Below are positions 35,685 through 44,149 of a stretch of 64,000 nt of DNA, in pieces. The translations under genes were made by a program, and so were the position numbers. The DNA comes from Bacteroidales bacterium (GTDB taxonomy: Bacteria > Bacteroidota > Bacteroidia > Bacteroidales > UBA4417). Location: assembly GCA_016707785.1 (NCBI GenBank), contig JADJGZ010000058.1, forward strand, positions 62,001 to 126,000. Direction: 5' to 3'. The first letter of the stretch is position 1. Every line of letters starts with the position of its first letter. The notes beneath the pieces are model-generated. The model did not search any database. It had not been told where the DNA came from and saw nothing but the letters and a program-made list of their open reading frames with translations.

Positions 35685-36806
35685 CTATTTATTAAATATT
35701 GCCAGGGAGCCTGCTTTAGCGTTGACATAAACCTGTGAAGCCGGGTTACGGCCAATACTTCCGGTGGCATTTACCTTCCCCATTTGCGGATTGAGGACCT
35801 CTTTCTTCAAGGCGTTGCCGATAGAAGGATTTAGGGTGATCCTGGTTTTGGCATCATAGGTCAGATCAAGAGCGCAGGTTGTAAGCGCATCCATATTGAT
35901 GAGAATATCAGTGTATTCAGATGACAGGTGTAGCGTTCTGAAACCTTTTTGAACTGCATTCAGTTTAAGTTCACCGTATTTGGTAGCCAGGGTAGCGGAA
36001 GATTCAAGTGAACCTATCCTGACTTTAGAAAAATACGACTCCCCATTGATGGAATAACATTCCCTGATATTTACCTTATCACGCTGAGAATTGACCTCTA
36101 ATTGTCTCACTTCTTCAATATCGAGGGTAGAAGAACGGCTATTCAGAATTAATGCGCTGGCTTTCGTAAGGGTGAGATCAGAATAATTCACAATCAGTTC
36201 AGCTGAGTTTACAGTCTTGAGTGTGGCGGTCCCAAATTCAATCTCCAACTTGAGGTTTCCTGAAAAATCCCTGGCCTGCAGGTCACCGTTTGCAATTTTT
36301 ATATCCACTTTCCCGGTGTGGCTATCTGTATAAATATTCCCGAATTTATTATCCATTTTGAGATCAACAGAAGCCGGCATATAAACCGTATAGTCGATCT
36401 GGAGATTATTACTGGTATTGATCACCTGTCCGGCGTACGAAACCACATCTTTCCAGAATGTAGCCTGGTTATCCCTGAATGTAGTGCGGGCATTGATATA
36501 GTTCCCGAACGACATCAGTTCAAAATCGATGGAAGCCATGATTTTATCCACTTTAGCAACTTGTTTTCCCTGGACCTTGAGATTGATCTCCACCCTTACA
36601 GAGTCCTTTTGCCAGGGAATGACATTGATGTTACCATATTTATTGGCTACCTGTACCACGCTGCCATCATTCACTTTGAAACTGCGGCTGATTTCGCGTT
36701 GCTTGGTGTATACCTGGGCGCTGATTAAGGCTGGAATCATTATTCCTACAAGGGAGAGCATGAAAATCCAGCAATTAAACTTCGATTTCATAGGATATAT
36801 TTTCAA
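35685..36806 (-). CDS. Secreted DUF4097-type beta-helix protein
   Basis: 373 residues. The signal peptide ends near LISAQ (residue 30). The mature region has the repeated short strands of DUF4097/adhesin-like proteins: VQVANKYGNINVIPW, LKMDNKFGNIYTDSHTGKVDIKIANGDLQARDFSGNLKLEIEFGTATLKTV, LDIEEVRQLEVNSQRDKVNI. Third gene of a tight operon, 7 bp after the putative anti-sigma gene. The family is often found downstream of ECF sigma/anti-sigma pairs in Bacteroidota. Function beyond an envelope location is unknown. Confidence 0.78.
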   Translation of the reverse strand: MKIYPMKSKFNCWIFMLSLVGIMIPALISAQVYTKQREISRSFKVNDGSVVQVANKYGNINVIPWQKDSVRVEINLKVQGKQVAKVDKIMASIDFELMSFGNYINARTTFRDNQATFWKDVVSYAGQVINTSNNLQIDYTVYMPASVDLKMDNKFGNIYTDSHTGKVDIKIANGDLQARDFSGNLKLEIEFGTATLKTVNSAELIVNYSDLTLTKASALILNSRSSTLDIEEVRQLEVNSQRDKVNIRECYSINGESYFSKVRIGSLESSATLATKYGELKLNAVQKGFRTLHLSSEYTDILINMDALTTCALDLTYDAKTRITLNPSIGNALKKEVLNPQMGKVNATGSIGRNPASQVYVNAKAGSLAIFNK

Positions 36807-36813
36807 TTTCAGG

Positions 36814-37380
36814 CTAAAGATTTATAGATGATGGTTCAGGGGTTCCTTTGGCATCTTTCAGTTCGAGAAGGACATTTTCAAGGATTTCCAGTTTAATACG
36901 ATAGGATTGGATAATGGCTTCAATCACTTTTTCATCGGCATTACTTTCGGCCAGGTCAAGTTTCAGTTCGCTGTTATTCTGATCCAGTTCCTTAAATTCC
37001 TTTTTCAGGTCTTCAAGGATTTCGGGATGTTCGCGTGTATATTTCACCAATTCTGCCTGACGGCTATTGATTTGAGAGGTGTAATAAGCTTCAGCATCGG
37101 AGAGTTCGTTTAAGACAGGATTATTATCGGGAATAACTTGTTGCTTAGCGGCAACTCTTTCCGGTTTTGCATCAAAATAATCGTTGAGGTACCAGGCAGT
37201 GGCAAAGATCAGGACGGCAGCCGCTACTTTCCAGGCATAAGAAAGTACCCGGAAGTTTCGGACCGGAACAGCAGGTTGTAGTTCTTTTTCAATAGCTGGC
37301 CATAACATAGGAGGCACTTCGAGGTCATCGAATCCCTCCTTATTGTTTACCATAAATTTTTCAAGCCGGTCTTCTTTCAT
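36814..37380 (-). CDS. Putative anti-sigma factor (single-pass membrane protein)
   Basis: 188 residues, no family recognised by motif. The N-terminal 40 residues are cytoplasmic (MKEDRLEKFMVNNKEGFDDLEVPPMLWPAIEKEL), then one transmembrane helix at about residues 46-66 (SYAWKVAAAVLIFATAWYL), then a mostly helical, charged extracytoplasmic domain with coiled-coil character (residues 90-180). This topology, and its place 11 bp after an ECF sigma-factor gene, suggest an anti-sigma factor; no zinc-binding HxxxCxxC motif is present. The role is inferred from context. Confidence 0.65.
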   Translation of the reverse strand: MKEDRLEKFMVNNKEGFDDLEVPPMLWPAIEKELQPAVPVRNFRVLSYAWKVAAAVLIFATAWYLNDYFDAKPERVAAKQQVIPDNNPVLNELSDAEAYYTSQINSRQAELVKYTREHPEILEDLKKEFKELDQNNSELKLDLAESNADEKVIEAIIQSYRIKLEILENVLLELKDAKGTPEPSSINL

Positions 37381-37391
37381 AACTCAATCAT

Positions 37392-37955
37392 TTATTGTCC
37401 TTCAGGCATTACAAGCAGGATTTCTTTCACCCTTTGACGTGCCCGCATGAACTGTGTTTTGGAAGTAGATTCCGTAATATTCAGTATTTCAGCAATTTCA
37501 GTATGATCATATCCTTCAAGCAGGTAAAGTGAAAAAACGATTCTTGCATTTTCAGGCAATTGATTCATTGCTTTTTTCACCCGTTCTACACTCAGTTTCA
37601 GTTGCTCTTCATCGATGCTGTTTTCATTTGTATCATCCGGGAAATTTTCCGGGATCTCATCATCGGTAAATTGCAGGCGTCGTTTTTGAAGGGCATTGAT
37701 ACATTTGTTGATGACAATTCTTTTCAGCCAGGCACCAAAGGTGGATTCAAAGCGGAAGGTCCCAATCCTGGAAAATGCATCAATAAAGGCTTCCTGTAGC
37801 ATATCGCTGGCTTCATCAGTCTGATTCATCATGCGGCAGCAAATATTGTACATCGACTTCGCATACGAATGATAAAGTTCGTACTGAGCCTTGCGGTCGC
37901 CGGCCTGGCAGGCCTTTACCAGCTTATGGTGTATGTCGTGTACCTCTGTATTCAA
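37392..37955 (-). CDS. ECF-type RNA polymerase sigma factor
   Basis: 187 residues. Region 2 (about residues 24-90) has YAKSMYNICCRMMNQTDEASDMLQEAFIDAFSRIGTF and GAWLKRIVINKCINALQKRR. Region 4 (about residues 125-180) has LPENARIVFSLYLLEGYDHTEIAEILNITESTSKTQFMRARQRVKEIL, a helix-turn-helix that reads the -35 element. It lacks region 3, as in ECF sigma factors. First gene of the operon with the putative anti-sigma factor and the DUF4097 protein, which may be its targets. Confidence 0.9.
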   Translation of the reverse strand: MNTEVHDIHHKLVKACQAGDRKAQYELYHSYAKSMYNICCRMMNQTDEASDMLQEAFIDAFSRIGTFRFESTFGAWLKRIVINKCINALQKRRLQFTDDEIPENFPDDTNENSIDEEQLKLSVERVKKAMNQLPENARIVFSLYLLEGYDHTEIAEILNITESTSKTQFMRARQRVKEILLVMPEGQ

Positions 37956-38255
37956 TCTGCCGGCAAACTGTTAATTCAACTCAATAGACAGGAAAAAAAG
38001 AGAAGGGTTGCAAGATGGGTATAATCTTATTCAATAAAAATACAAAATCTCATTAATTTTCCAATGCAGAATGATTTCAAGCTTACAAAGCTGAGTTTTA
38101 TTGAAATTGGTAAAGAAAATATGCGAGAGGGCTTTCATATTTCAAAAAATAATATCATCTTTGCACCCTCTTTTCCGAAGCCTTGGAGAATATCCTAAAA
38201 TACTCTTTATAGGCTACTTACGAGAACAAACAATTATTCACACAAAATTTCTTTT
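37956..38255. other. Divergent 300-bp spacer
   Basis: AT-rich region between the sigma-factor gene (minus) and rpsP (plus). Only a near-consensus CATCTTTG at about 38156-38163, upstream of rpsP, stands out. I see no other element. Confidence 0.4.
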
Positions 38256-39011
38256 ATGCCAACAAAGATGAGATTACAGCGCTATGGAAAAAAGGGACAA
38301 CCTTTCTTTCATATCGTGATTGCTGATGGTCGTGCACCACGTGACGGACGTTTTACCGAAAAAATTGGCACTTACAACCCACTCACCCGTCCTGCCGACA
38401 TCAATCTGGATTTTGACCGCGCCCTTTATTGGGTAAGAACCGGTGCTGAACCTACTGAAACAGTTGCTGCTATCCTTAAGTACACTGGTGTAACTTACAT
38501 GCATCATTTGCTGAAAGGCGTAACAAAAGGCGCAATGACTGAAGAACAGGCCAATGCTAAATTCGAAGCATGGAAATCTGACAAAACAGCAAAGATTGAT
38601 AGTGCAAAGAAGGACGTTCAGTTAAAAGGCAAGACTGCTGATAAAAAGCGTTTTGAAGCTGAAGTAAAAATCAATGAAACAAAGGCTAATGAACTTGCAA
38701 AGAAACGTGCTACCGAAGCCGGACTTGATGCAAAAGCTCAGGCTGCCCTTGCTGCAGAAGCTGAAGTTGAAGCAGCCGCAAAAGTAGAAGCAGTTGCCGA
38801 AGCTGAAGTAGTTGCCGAAGTTGAGCCAGTTGCCGAAGCTGAGCCAGTTGCCGAAGCTGAAGTAGTAGCCGAAGCTGAGCCAGTTGCTGAAGCTGAAGTA
38901 GTTGCTGAAGCCGAGCCTGTTGCCGAAGCTGAAGTAGTTGCTGAAGCCTCTGTTGAACCTACAGAAGAACCTGCTCCTGAAGCAGCAGAACCTACTGAAG
39001 AAACAGCTTAA
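38256..39011 (+). CDS. rpsP: 30S ribosomal protein S16 with long acidic tail
   Basis: 251 residues, against about 80-90 in most bacteria. The core (residues 1-85) is typical: MRLQRYGKKGQPFFHIVIADGRAPRDGRFTEKIGTYNP ... ALYWVRTGAEPTETVAAILKYTGV. It is followed by a Lys/Ala-rich helical extension (to about residue 165) and an acidic low-complexity tail built on a 12-residue repeat AEVVAEAEPVAE (about four copies, 36-nt DNA repeat), ending EPTEETA. S16 helps assemble the 30S body. Bacteroidota S16 proteins commonly have extensions, but this tail is long and repetitive. It is followed 10 bp later by rimM, the usual order. Confidence 0.95.
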   Translation: MPTKMRLQRYGKKGQPFFHIVIADGRAPRDGRFTEKIGTYNPLTRPADINLDFDRALYWVRTGAEPTETVAAILKYTGVTYMHHLLKGVTKGAMTEEQANAKFEAWKSDKTAKIDSAKKDVQLKGKTADKKRFEAEVKINETKANELAKKRATEAGLDAKAQAALAAEAEVEAAAKVEAVAEAEVVAEVEPVAEAEPVAEAEVVAEAEPVAEAEVVAEAEPVAEAEVVAEASVEPTEEPAPEAAEPTEETA

Positions 39012-39021
39012 TTCTACAGCC

Positions 39022-39546
39022 ATGAACCCGGATGAATTTTTCCAGGCAGGAAAAGTCGTCAAAACGAGCGGTTCAGGAGGAGAACTTGTTTTTTCATTCG
39101 ATTCTGAGGTTTCAGATCGGAATAAAAAAATGGAATCAGTGTTTATCCTGTTACAAGGGAACCTGGTTCCATTTTTTATTGAGAAATCTGAATCAAAAGC
39201 CCGGAATCAGCTTCTTGTTAAGCTCCTGGATGTCGATACCCAGGAGGAAGCCTCACTCCTTGCAGGATCAGGAATTTTCCTTCCAAAATCAATGAAATCC
39301 CGCAAAAAACAAGGTAAAAAGTTTGACATAGACTTCAATGGTTTTCTTGTGATTGACAAGGTCCATGGAGAGATTGGGCTCGTGGTGAATGTTCTGGAGT
39401 TACCTATGCAGGAATTGCTTGAAATCGAAAAAGATGGAAAGCTCTATCTGATCCCCCTGGTCGAAGAAATCATCACAGAGATTAATATTGACACCGGAAT
39501 TATCAGGATTGAAGCCCCGGAAGGATTGATCGAACTTTATCAATAA
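39022..39546 (+). CDS. rimM: Ribosome maturation factor RimM
   Basis: 174 residues from MNPDEFFQAGKVVKTSGSGGEL. The N-terminal RimM beta-barrel domain (GKVVKTSGSGGELVFSF, VFILLQGNLVPFFIE, VKLLDVDTQEEASLLAGSGIFL) is followed by a PRC-barrel (LVIDKVHGEIGLVVNVLELPMQELLEIEKDGKLYLIPLVEEIITEI). RimM assists maturation of the 30S head and binds S19. A longer frame starting at 38938 overlaps rpsP and is not homologous; the ATG at 39022 is the right start. Operon with rpsP. Confidence 0.93.
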   Translation: MNPDEFFQAGKVVKTSGSGGELVFSFDSEVSDRNKKMESVFILLQGNLVPFFIEKSESKARNQLLVKLLDVDTQEEASLLAGSGIFLPKSMKSRKKQGKKFDIDFNGFLVIDKVHGEIGLVVNVLELPMQELLEIEKDGKLYLIPLVEEIITEINIDTGIIRIEAPEGLIELYQ

Positions 39547-39592
39547 TATCATTTCCTGTCAGGAGATCTCCTGATTCTATATCCCTGATTCC

Positions 39593-40294
39593 ATGTTTCA
39601 TTTCCGGAAATTCAGTATCGACGATAACCTTACGGCAATGAAAGTCGGTACAGATGCTGTTTTGCTGGGATGCTGGACAGAACCTGGAAATGCCCTCACT
39701 ATCCTGGATGTTGGAACTGGGACAGGCATCCTGGCCCTGATGATGGCACAGCGGACTTCTGCTGAAATTGATGCAGTGGAAATCGACAGTAAAGCAGCTG
39801 AGCAGGCTAAGGCGAATGTGGACCTAAGCCCCTGGCCAGACCAAATCAGGATACATCCAGTTTCATTTCAGCATTTCCTGGCTGGGAACAGCAAGACCTA
39901 TCCATTCCTCATCTCCAATCCGCCTTTCTTTAATAATAGCCTTAAGTCACCCGATCCTTCAAGGAATACGTCCAGGCATGATGAACTATTACCGGTTCCG
40001 GAACTTTTGAAAGGAGTGGGTTCTTGTCTGTCGGAAAATGGCATTGCTTCCTTTATCCTTCCTTTTTCGGATTATGAAAGATGGATAAATTCGGCAGCAG
40101 ATCATGGACTCTTTCCTTACAGGGCTTGCAAAGTTGTGCCCAGGCATGGAAAGCCCGCCAGTCGTGTGATGATTGAATTCAAAAGGCATAAGCGCGAATT
40201 TCTTAAAATGGAAACCATTACGATCAGGGAGCTGAATGGAGAATACTCCGCAGCATATATTGAACTTACCCGTGATTTTTATCTCGGCCTGTAA
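39593..40294 (+). CDS. tRNA1(Val) A37 N6-methyltransferase (TrmN6/YfiC-like)
   Basis: 233 residues. Class I SAM methyltransferase: FHFRKFSIDDNLTAMKVGTDAVLLG at the N-terminus, motif I ILDVGTGTGILALMMAQRT, and the adenine-N6 catalytic motif NPPFF (about residue 107). The family methylates A37 of tRNA1(Val). It follows rimM by 46 bp on the same strand, a translation-related neighbourhood. The subfamily is likely but not certain, as related proteins methylate other RNA adenines. Confidence 0.85.
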   Translation: MFHFRKFSIDDNLTAMKVGTDAVLLGCWTEPGNALTILDVGTGTGILALMMAQRTSAEIDAVEIDSKAAEQAKANVDLSPWPDQIRIHPVSFQHFLAGNSKTYPFLISNPPFFNNSLKSPDPSRNTSRHDELLPVPELLKGVGSCLSENGIASFILPFSDYERWINSAADHGLFPYRACKVVPRHGKPASRVMIEFKRHKREFLKMETITIRELNGEYSAAYIELTRDFYLGL

Positions 40295-40329
40295 AATGAT
40301 TTCTTAATTTAGGGCATCATTTATTTGCT

Positions 40330-40680
40330 ATGAAATCTAAGCTCCCTGCCGTCCTATGCACACTCATCCTGCTGGCTGTATCTGTCCAGGCTATTCATGC
40401 TCAAAAAATATATAGCTGTAATAATCGCTATGATGCCCATTTCAAGGTATTTGTAGTTGAAAACCGCTACGATGCTGACCTTCTGGTCTATAAAGTGAGT
40501 AATCAGTATGATGCTGAAGACAATAAGGGATTATGGTTTTTTTGTGAAAATCAGTATGATGCGAAAAAGAAAATTTGGTTCGCCGAGAACCGTTATGATG
40601 CCGACTTACTGATTTATTTTGTTGAAAACCGTTATGATGCCGGTTGGAGGAACAAGGAGAAAATTCATCTGCTATATTAA
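40330..40680 (+). CDS. Secreted DUF6150 repeat protein
   Basis: 116 residues: signal peptide (ends near HAQ, residue 25), then almost entirely repeats of 14-22 residues around (E/C)N(R/Q)YDAD, e.g. CNNRYDAHFKVFVV, ENRYDADLLVYKV, NQYDAEDNKGLWFF, ENQYDAKKKIWFA, ENRYDADLLIYFV, ENRYDAGWRNKEK. This matches the DUF6150 family of small secreted Bacteroidota proteins. The regular strand-turn spacing suggests a small beta-solenoid; its role is unknown. Confidence 0.75.
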   Translation: MKSKLPAVLCTLILLAVSVQAIHAQKIYSCNNRYDAHFKVFVVENRYDADLLVYKVSNQYDAEDNKGLWFFCENQYDAKKKIWFAENRYDADLLIYFVENRYDAGWRNKEKIHLLY

Positions 40681-40722
40681 GAAATGTCGAATGAAGCATC
40701 AGGAAAAGAAAAATATTGAATT

Positions 40723-41529
40723 ATGGAAAATTACATGAAGAAAATCCTGACAGTATGGGTACCCATCACCCTTTTCATGTTCAGCATTCTCCTGGTCTCC
40801 CAGGGGTGCAGGAGTGAAAAAAAAGAACATATTCCACTTAAAATTGCCCTTACATCAGCCAGTGAGAACTATATAAACTGGATTCACCGCATTGATTCCA
40901 CTGTTCAAATAATCGATCTGAAAAACCTCCCTGTCGATTCGGCTATTCAGATGCTTATACTCTCTGATGGAGTAATTTTCACAGGAGGGGAAGATGTTGT
41001 TCCAGGCAGGTATGGAAAAATATCAGATACCGCACGTTGTGAAATGAATCCTGAGCGCGACACCCTGGAATTTGCTTTGATTGCCAAGGCTTTCAAGTTG
41101 AAAATACCGGTATTAGGTATCTGCCGGGGGCAACAGCTTATCAATGTGGCCCGGGGTGGAAGCCTGGTTGTGGATATCCCTTCTGATTACCCCTCGGCAG
41201 GTGTGCATCGCTGCGAAGACTACACCCGTTGTTTTCACCATGTGAAAATTCAAAAAGAAACCCTGCTGGGTGAAGTCACTAAAAGCGATACCGGGTGGGT
41301 AACCACCAATCATCACCAGGCTGTTGCTTCCCTGGGAGAAGGGATCATGGTTTCGGCCCATTCTTCCGACGGATTACCTGAAGCGATAGAGTGGGAAGAT
41401 AATAAAGGGAAAAGTTTCTTTATGGCCGTTCAATGGCACCCAGAGCGCATGGATGCTGGCAACTCGCTTTCCGACCCCATTGGAAAAGCCTTCCTGCAAG
41501 CCTGTATCATCAAACGGATGTTCCGCTAA
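40723..41529 (+). CDS. Gamma-glutamyl-gamma-aminobutyrate hydrolase-like (C26) lipoprotein
   Basis: 268 residues. The N-terminus is hydrophobic with a lipobox-like LLVSQGC (about residues 23-29), so it is probably exported and lipidated; the Met at residue 5 is an alternative start. The rest is a class I amidotransferase of peptidase family C26. It has FTGGEDVVPGRYG, the nucleophile Cys in VLGICRGQQLINVARGG (about residue 131), TNHHQAVASLG and the catalytic His in VQWHPERM. Cytosolic relatives (PuuD) hydrolyse gamma-glutamyl-GABA; an exported form may act on gamma-glutamyl compounds in the periplasm. Its end overlaps the convergent cupin gene by 20 bp. Confidence 0.85.
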   Translation: MENYMKKILTVWVPITLFMFSILLVSQGCRSEKKEHIPLKIALTSASENYINWIHRIDSTVQIIDLKNLPVDSAIQMLILSDGVIFTGGEDVVPGRYGKISDTARCEMNPERDTLEFALIAKAFKLKIPVLGICRGQQLINVARGGSLVVDIPSDYPSAGVHRCEDYTRCFHHVKIQKETLLGEVTKSDTGWVTTNHHQAVASLGEGIMVSAHSSDGLPEAIEWEDNKGKSFFMAVQWHPERMDAGNSLSDPIGKAFLQACIIKRMFR

Positions 41530-42046
41530 TATCTATTCCTTTGGTCATTCTGCGGATGAGAGTGGCATACTTTCCATAAGTGGGTTCAAGGTCCTGGAAG
41601 CTTGCCATTTCAAAATCAGAAAATTCAAACCCCGGACTCACTGTGCATCCCATCAGTGCGAAAGACTCAGGTATTGAAACTTCAGCAGCAAACCAGCAGC
41701 CATAAGGCACCACAGCCTGGAAAACATGTCCGGCAGCAGGATTATCACCCAAAAGTATTAATTCAAGCAGGCCATCCTTCAGGATATAAAGCTTAACCGG
41801 GCTACCAAGGTAGAAATGCCAGATTTCATCAGATTTGATCCTGTGAAAAGCCGAATAATCGTAGTCCTGGAGCAGGTAATAAATGGAAGTTGAAATGGAA
41901 TGTGGCTGTTGAAATCTTGACGGTAAAGCATCAGATTCAATAGTTTCTGCAGACCTGTATATTTCCCTGAACCAACCACCTTCCGGATGTGAATTCAACG
42001 AGAGATGTTCAATCAGATCGGATGCCTGCTTATTTCTCGGGGACAT
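41510..42046 (-). CDS. DUF985 (cupin_5) protein
   Basis: 178 residues, complete. DUF985 cupin: LIEHLSLNSHPEGGWFREIYRS at the N-terminus, SISTSIYYLLQDYDYSAFHRIKSDEIWHFYLGSPVKLYIL in the first barrel strands, then VVPYGCWFAAEV and GCTVSPGFEFSDFEMAS. Cupin of about 160 residues with His/Glu positions compatible with metal binding. No reaction is established for the family. It overlaps the end of the C26 gene tail to tail and its start overlaps the barrel-protein gene by 17 bp. Confidence 0.85.
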   Translation of the reverse strand: MSPRNKQASDLIEHLSLNSHPEGGWFREIYRSAETIESDALPSRFQQPHSISTSIYYLLQDYDYSAFHRIKSDEIWHFYLGSPVKLYILKDGLLELILLGDNPAAGHVFQAVVPYGCWFAAEVSIPESFALMGCTVSPGFEFSDFEMASFQDLEPTYGKYATLIRRMTKGIDISGTSV

Positions 42047-42710
42047 TCTTATTTTTTTTCACTGTTGAACTTTCGTTAAAAGTGTAAATCAATCGTATAG
42101 TCCAGAGGTTATTATAAAAATAACGTTTATTCAACATCCCACTCTGTGAATCCCTGACTACCCTGGTAGCCAGCTTTTTGAAGGAGTAAGCATACCTGGC
42201 ATTTACCTTCAGGTTTTTATAAATCCTGAATCTGAAATCCCCGAAAAGCTGGAAATCATCTTTTGAAAATGGCCCATTAAGTAAGGTTACAGAATCGACC
42301 CTATAGCCATTTTTCCATTCCTGCACATGAACCAGCCTGCCCCAGGAAACCCCGGCACCAGCAGACATGAAATTCTTATCCGTATACTGAATCATGAATG
42401 GAACTTCTGCATAATTAAGAAATAGACGATAAGATCCATCCAGTGAATCATTGTACTGTTTTCTCAATCGGCTGCCTTTTTGGGAATATAGCGTTTCGAA
42501 ACTCAATGACCAGTTTTTATAAACCGGCAATACAACACCTACACCAGTATTCAGACCATATTTCTTGAAGCCCGCAGTTTCATCTCCATCGACCTGGCTG
42601 ATATTGAATCCACTAATGAGTTCAGCCTTGAATGCCTGGGCATGAGCGCCTACAGTGCAAACAGCCGTCAAAACAAGAAAAAGCAGAAATCTTCTGTATT
42701 TCATCATCAA
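42030..42710 (-). CDS. Outer-membrane beta-barrel (PorT-like) protein
   Basis: 226 residues. A signal peptide (ends AHAQ, about residue 25) is followed by FKAELISGFNISQVDGDETAGFKKYGLNTGVGVVLPVYKNWSLSFETLYSQKG, the typical opening of PorT-family outer-membrane barrels in Bacteroidota, then regular amphipathic strands. The last residues (SSTVKKNKNVPEK) are charged and overlap the cupin gene start, so the two genes are translationally linked. Role unknown; PorT itself takes part in T9SS, but this protein is shorter and only family-related. Confidence 0.75.
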   Translation of the reverse strand: MMMKYRRFLLFLVLTAVCTVGAHAQAFKAELISGFNISQVDGDETAGFKKYGLNTGVGVVLPVYKNWSLSFETLYSQKGSRLRKQYNDSLDGSYRLFLNYAEVPFMIQYTDKNFMSAGAGVSWGRLVHVQEWKNGYRVDSVTLLNGPFSKDDFQLFGDFRFRIYKNLKVNARYAYSFKKLATRVVRDSQSGMLNKRYFYNNLWTIRLIYTFNESSTVKKNKNVPEK

Positions 42711-42731
42711 TAAGATGCTAAGCGGAACTCA

Positions 42732-42739
42732 CAAAGTTA
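42732..42739 (-). promoter_or_regulatory. TAnnTTTG -7 box of the barrel/cupin pair
   Basis: TAACTTTG on the minus strand, 22 bp before the ATG at 42710. A TTG -33 box is not evident. Confidence 0.45.
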
Positions 42740-42967
42740 GAAAAATCCCTGAAAGCATGCTAAATAACGAAAAATGCAGTCGTATGGTATGAAATGAGTC
42801 GAATAGTTAGCTATCGAGGATTCCATCCCTCAAGAATTATTGATTATTTGCAATGAAAGTATAAGTCCACTAAGGTTCACTACTTTCAATCGATCTATAC
42901 TCAGGGAATGTTGTGAAGTAATCATCAGGCACACAAATCGCATAGTGGCTTACTTTAAGAATTAATG

Positions 42968-43933
42968 CTAGTCTTTAAGCTTAACTACAGTAGCTACAAA
43001 TTCATCAGCATAATTCTCAAGTGCTTTTTTAGCGGCAATTTTATACTTTTCACGGGTGGTTTCAATTACAACCGGGAGCATTTCCTTTGCGAAACGGAAA
43101 GGGTTATTCTTCATCCTGGAAGGGTCCTGGCTAATGTTATCGTGATATGCAGGTGCAGCAGGAAGATCAGCCACCACATTGATGGCTTCTGATTGCATTT
43201 TATCATTCCAGAGCAATGTGCTCCCAATTGTAGACGGGACTACTTTAATTTCAGGTTTTACTGCTGAATTATATTTAAATGACCTGGTTTTTTCAACAGT
43301 GAAAATTCCTGAGGTTGAAGTATTTATATTAACATCTACCATCACATCGGCAAAGTCGACCACTACATGAAAAAATCCTGCCGGCGCGCCTATTTCATCG
43401 CAAAACTTTGAAGCTTTTTTCATTTTTCCCATTGCAAAAGCAAGTCCACCTCCATACATACTATTTCCATGGTTAGCTATATAGGACACCCACTCATTTC
43501 CAGCCCAGGATCCTTTTCCTGGTTCATTTTTTTCTATCGCTGTCTTATAAAAATCGGTTGAAGTGATTTTATCCCAGGCAATTGTTTCAATCCCTGCAGA
43601 TTTAATTTTTGTCTGCAAATAGGTATAAAAATGATCTGTGATTTCCTGAAAATCCTGATCCGTTAAATTGCCGTCGGTAGTTTCCAAATAAGCAGCCAGT
43701 TTAGCACCGGCAACAGCTCCTGAACTTTTTTCTTTCCCAATGGCACGCTCCTGTGTTGTTAATTTATAATGTACAGTGACCTGTGCTACCCCTAAAGTAT
43801 TCAGTTTGGGGACAATTTTGGGTTTTGCAAATGAACCGGCTGCAAATACTTCAATAGGGTCGCGGGGTTTCTGAGCTGATACCAGGTAACTAAGAACAAT
43901 CCCGAAAACCAGGAAAAGAATCATTTTTTTCAT
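42968..43933 (-). CDS. Secreted protein of unknown function
   Basis: 321 residues, not recognised. The signal peptide is MKKMILFLVFGIVLSYLVSAQ. The mature protein begins KPRDPIEVFAAGSFAKPKIVPKLNTLGVAQVTVHYKLTTQ. Its middle has NHGNSMYGGGLAFAMGKMKKASKFCDEIG and AGFFHVVVDFADVMVDVNINTSTSG, and its C-terminus is helical (ETTREKYKIAAKKALENYADEFVATVVKLKD). The mix of helices and a central sheet gives no domain I can name. Alone between spacers of 257 and 216 bp in which I see nothing except the upstream neighbour's promoter box. Confidence 0.65.
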   Translation of the reverse strand: MKKMILFLVFGIVLSYLVSAQKPRDPIEVFAAGSFAKPKIVPKLNTLGVAQVTVHYKLTTQERAIGKEKSSGAVAGAKLAAYLETTDGNLTDQDFQEITDHFYTYLQTKIKSAGIETIAWDKITSTDFYKTAIEKNEPGKGSWAGNEWVSYIANHGNSMYGGGLAFAMGKMKKASKFCDEIGAPAGFFHVVVDFADVMVDVNINTSTSGIFTVEKTRSFKYNSAVKPEIKVVPSTIGSTLLWNDKMQSEAINVVADLPAAPAYHDNISQDPSRMKNNPFRFAKEMLPVVIETTREKYKIAAKKALENYADEFVATVVKLKD

Positions 43934-44149
43934 GCGAATTGAATTTGATATTGCCCTACTCGTATGGCTTTTCGGATACGCCCAACATAATAGTTGAAGA
44001 AATCACTTAAGTAAAAGAAGTTTAATAAAGCAAGGTAAAGTGAGGCCAGATCATTGCAACAAGACAATAAATCTAAGACACTTCATAAACTAAAATGTTC
44101 AGAATATCCTCAAAAAAAATGAAAATCAATGACTTTTCCTATTGAGTAG

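Noticed and set aside
38938..39021. N-terminal extension of RimM inside rpsP
   Set aside because: The 28 extra residues are a frame-shifted copy of the rpsP tail repeat; RimM homology starts at 39022.
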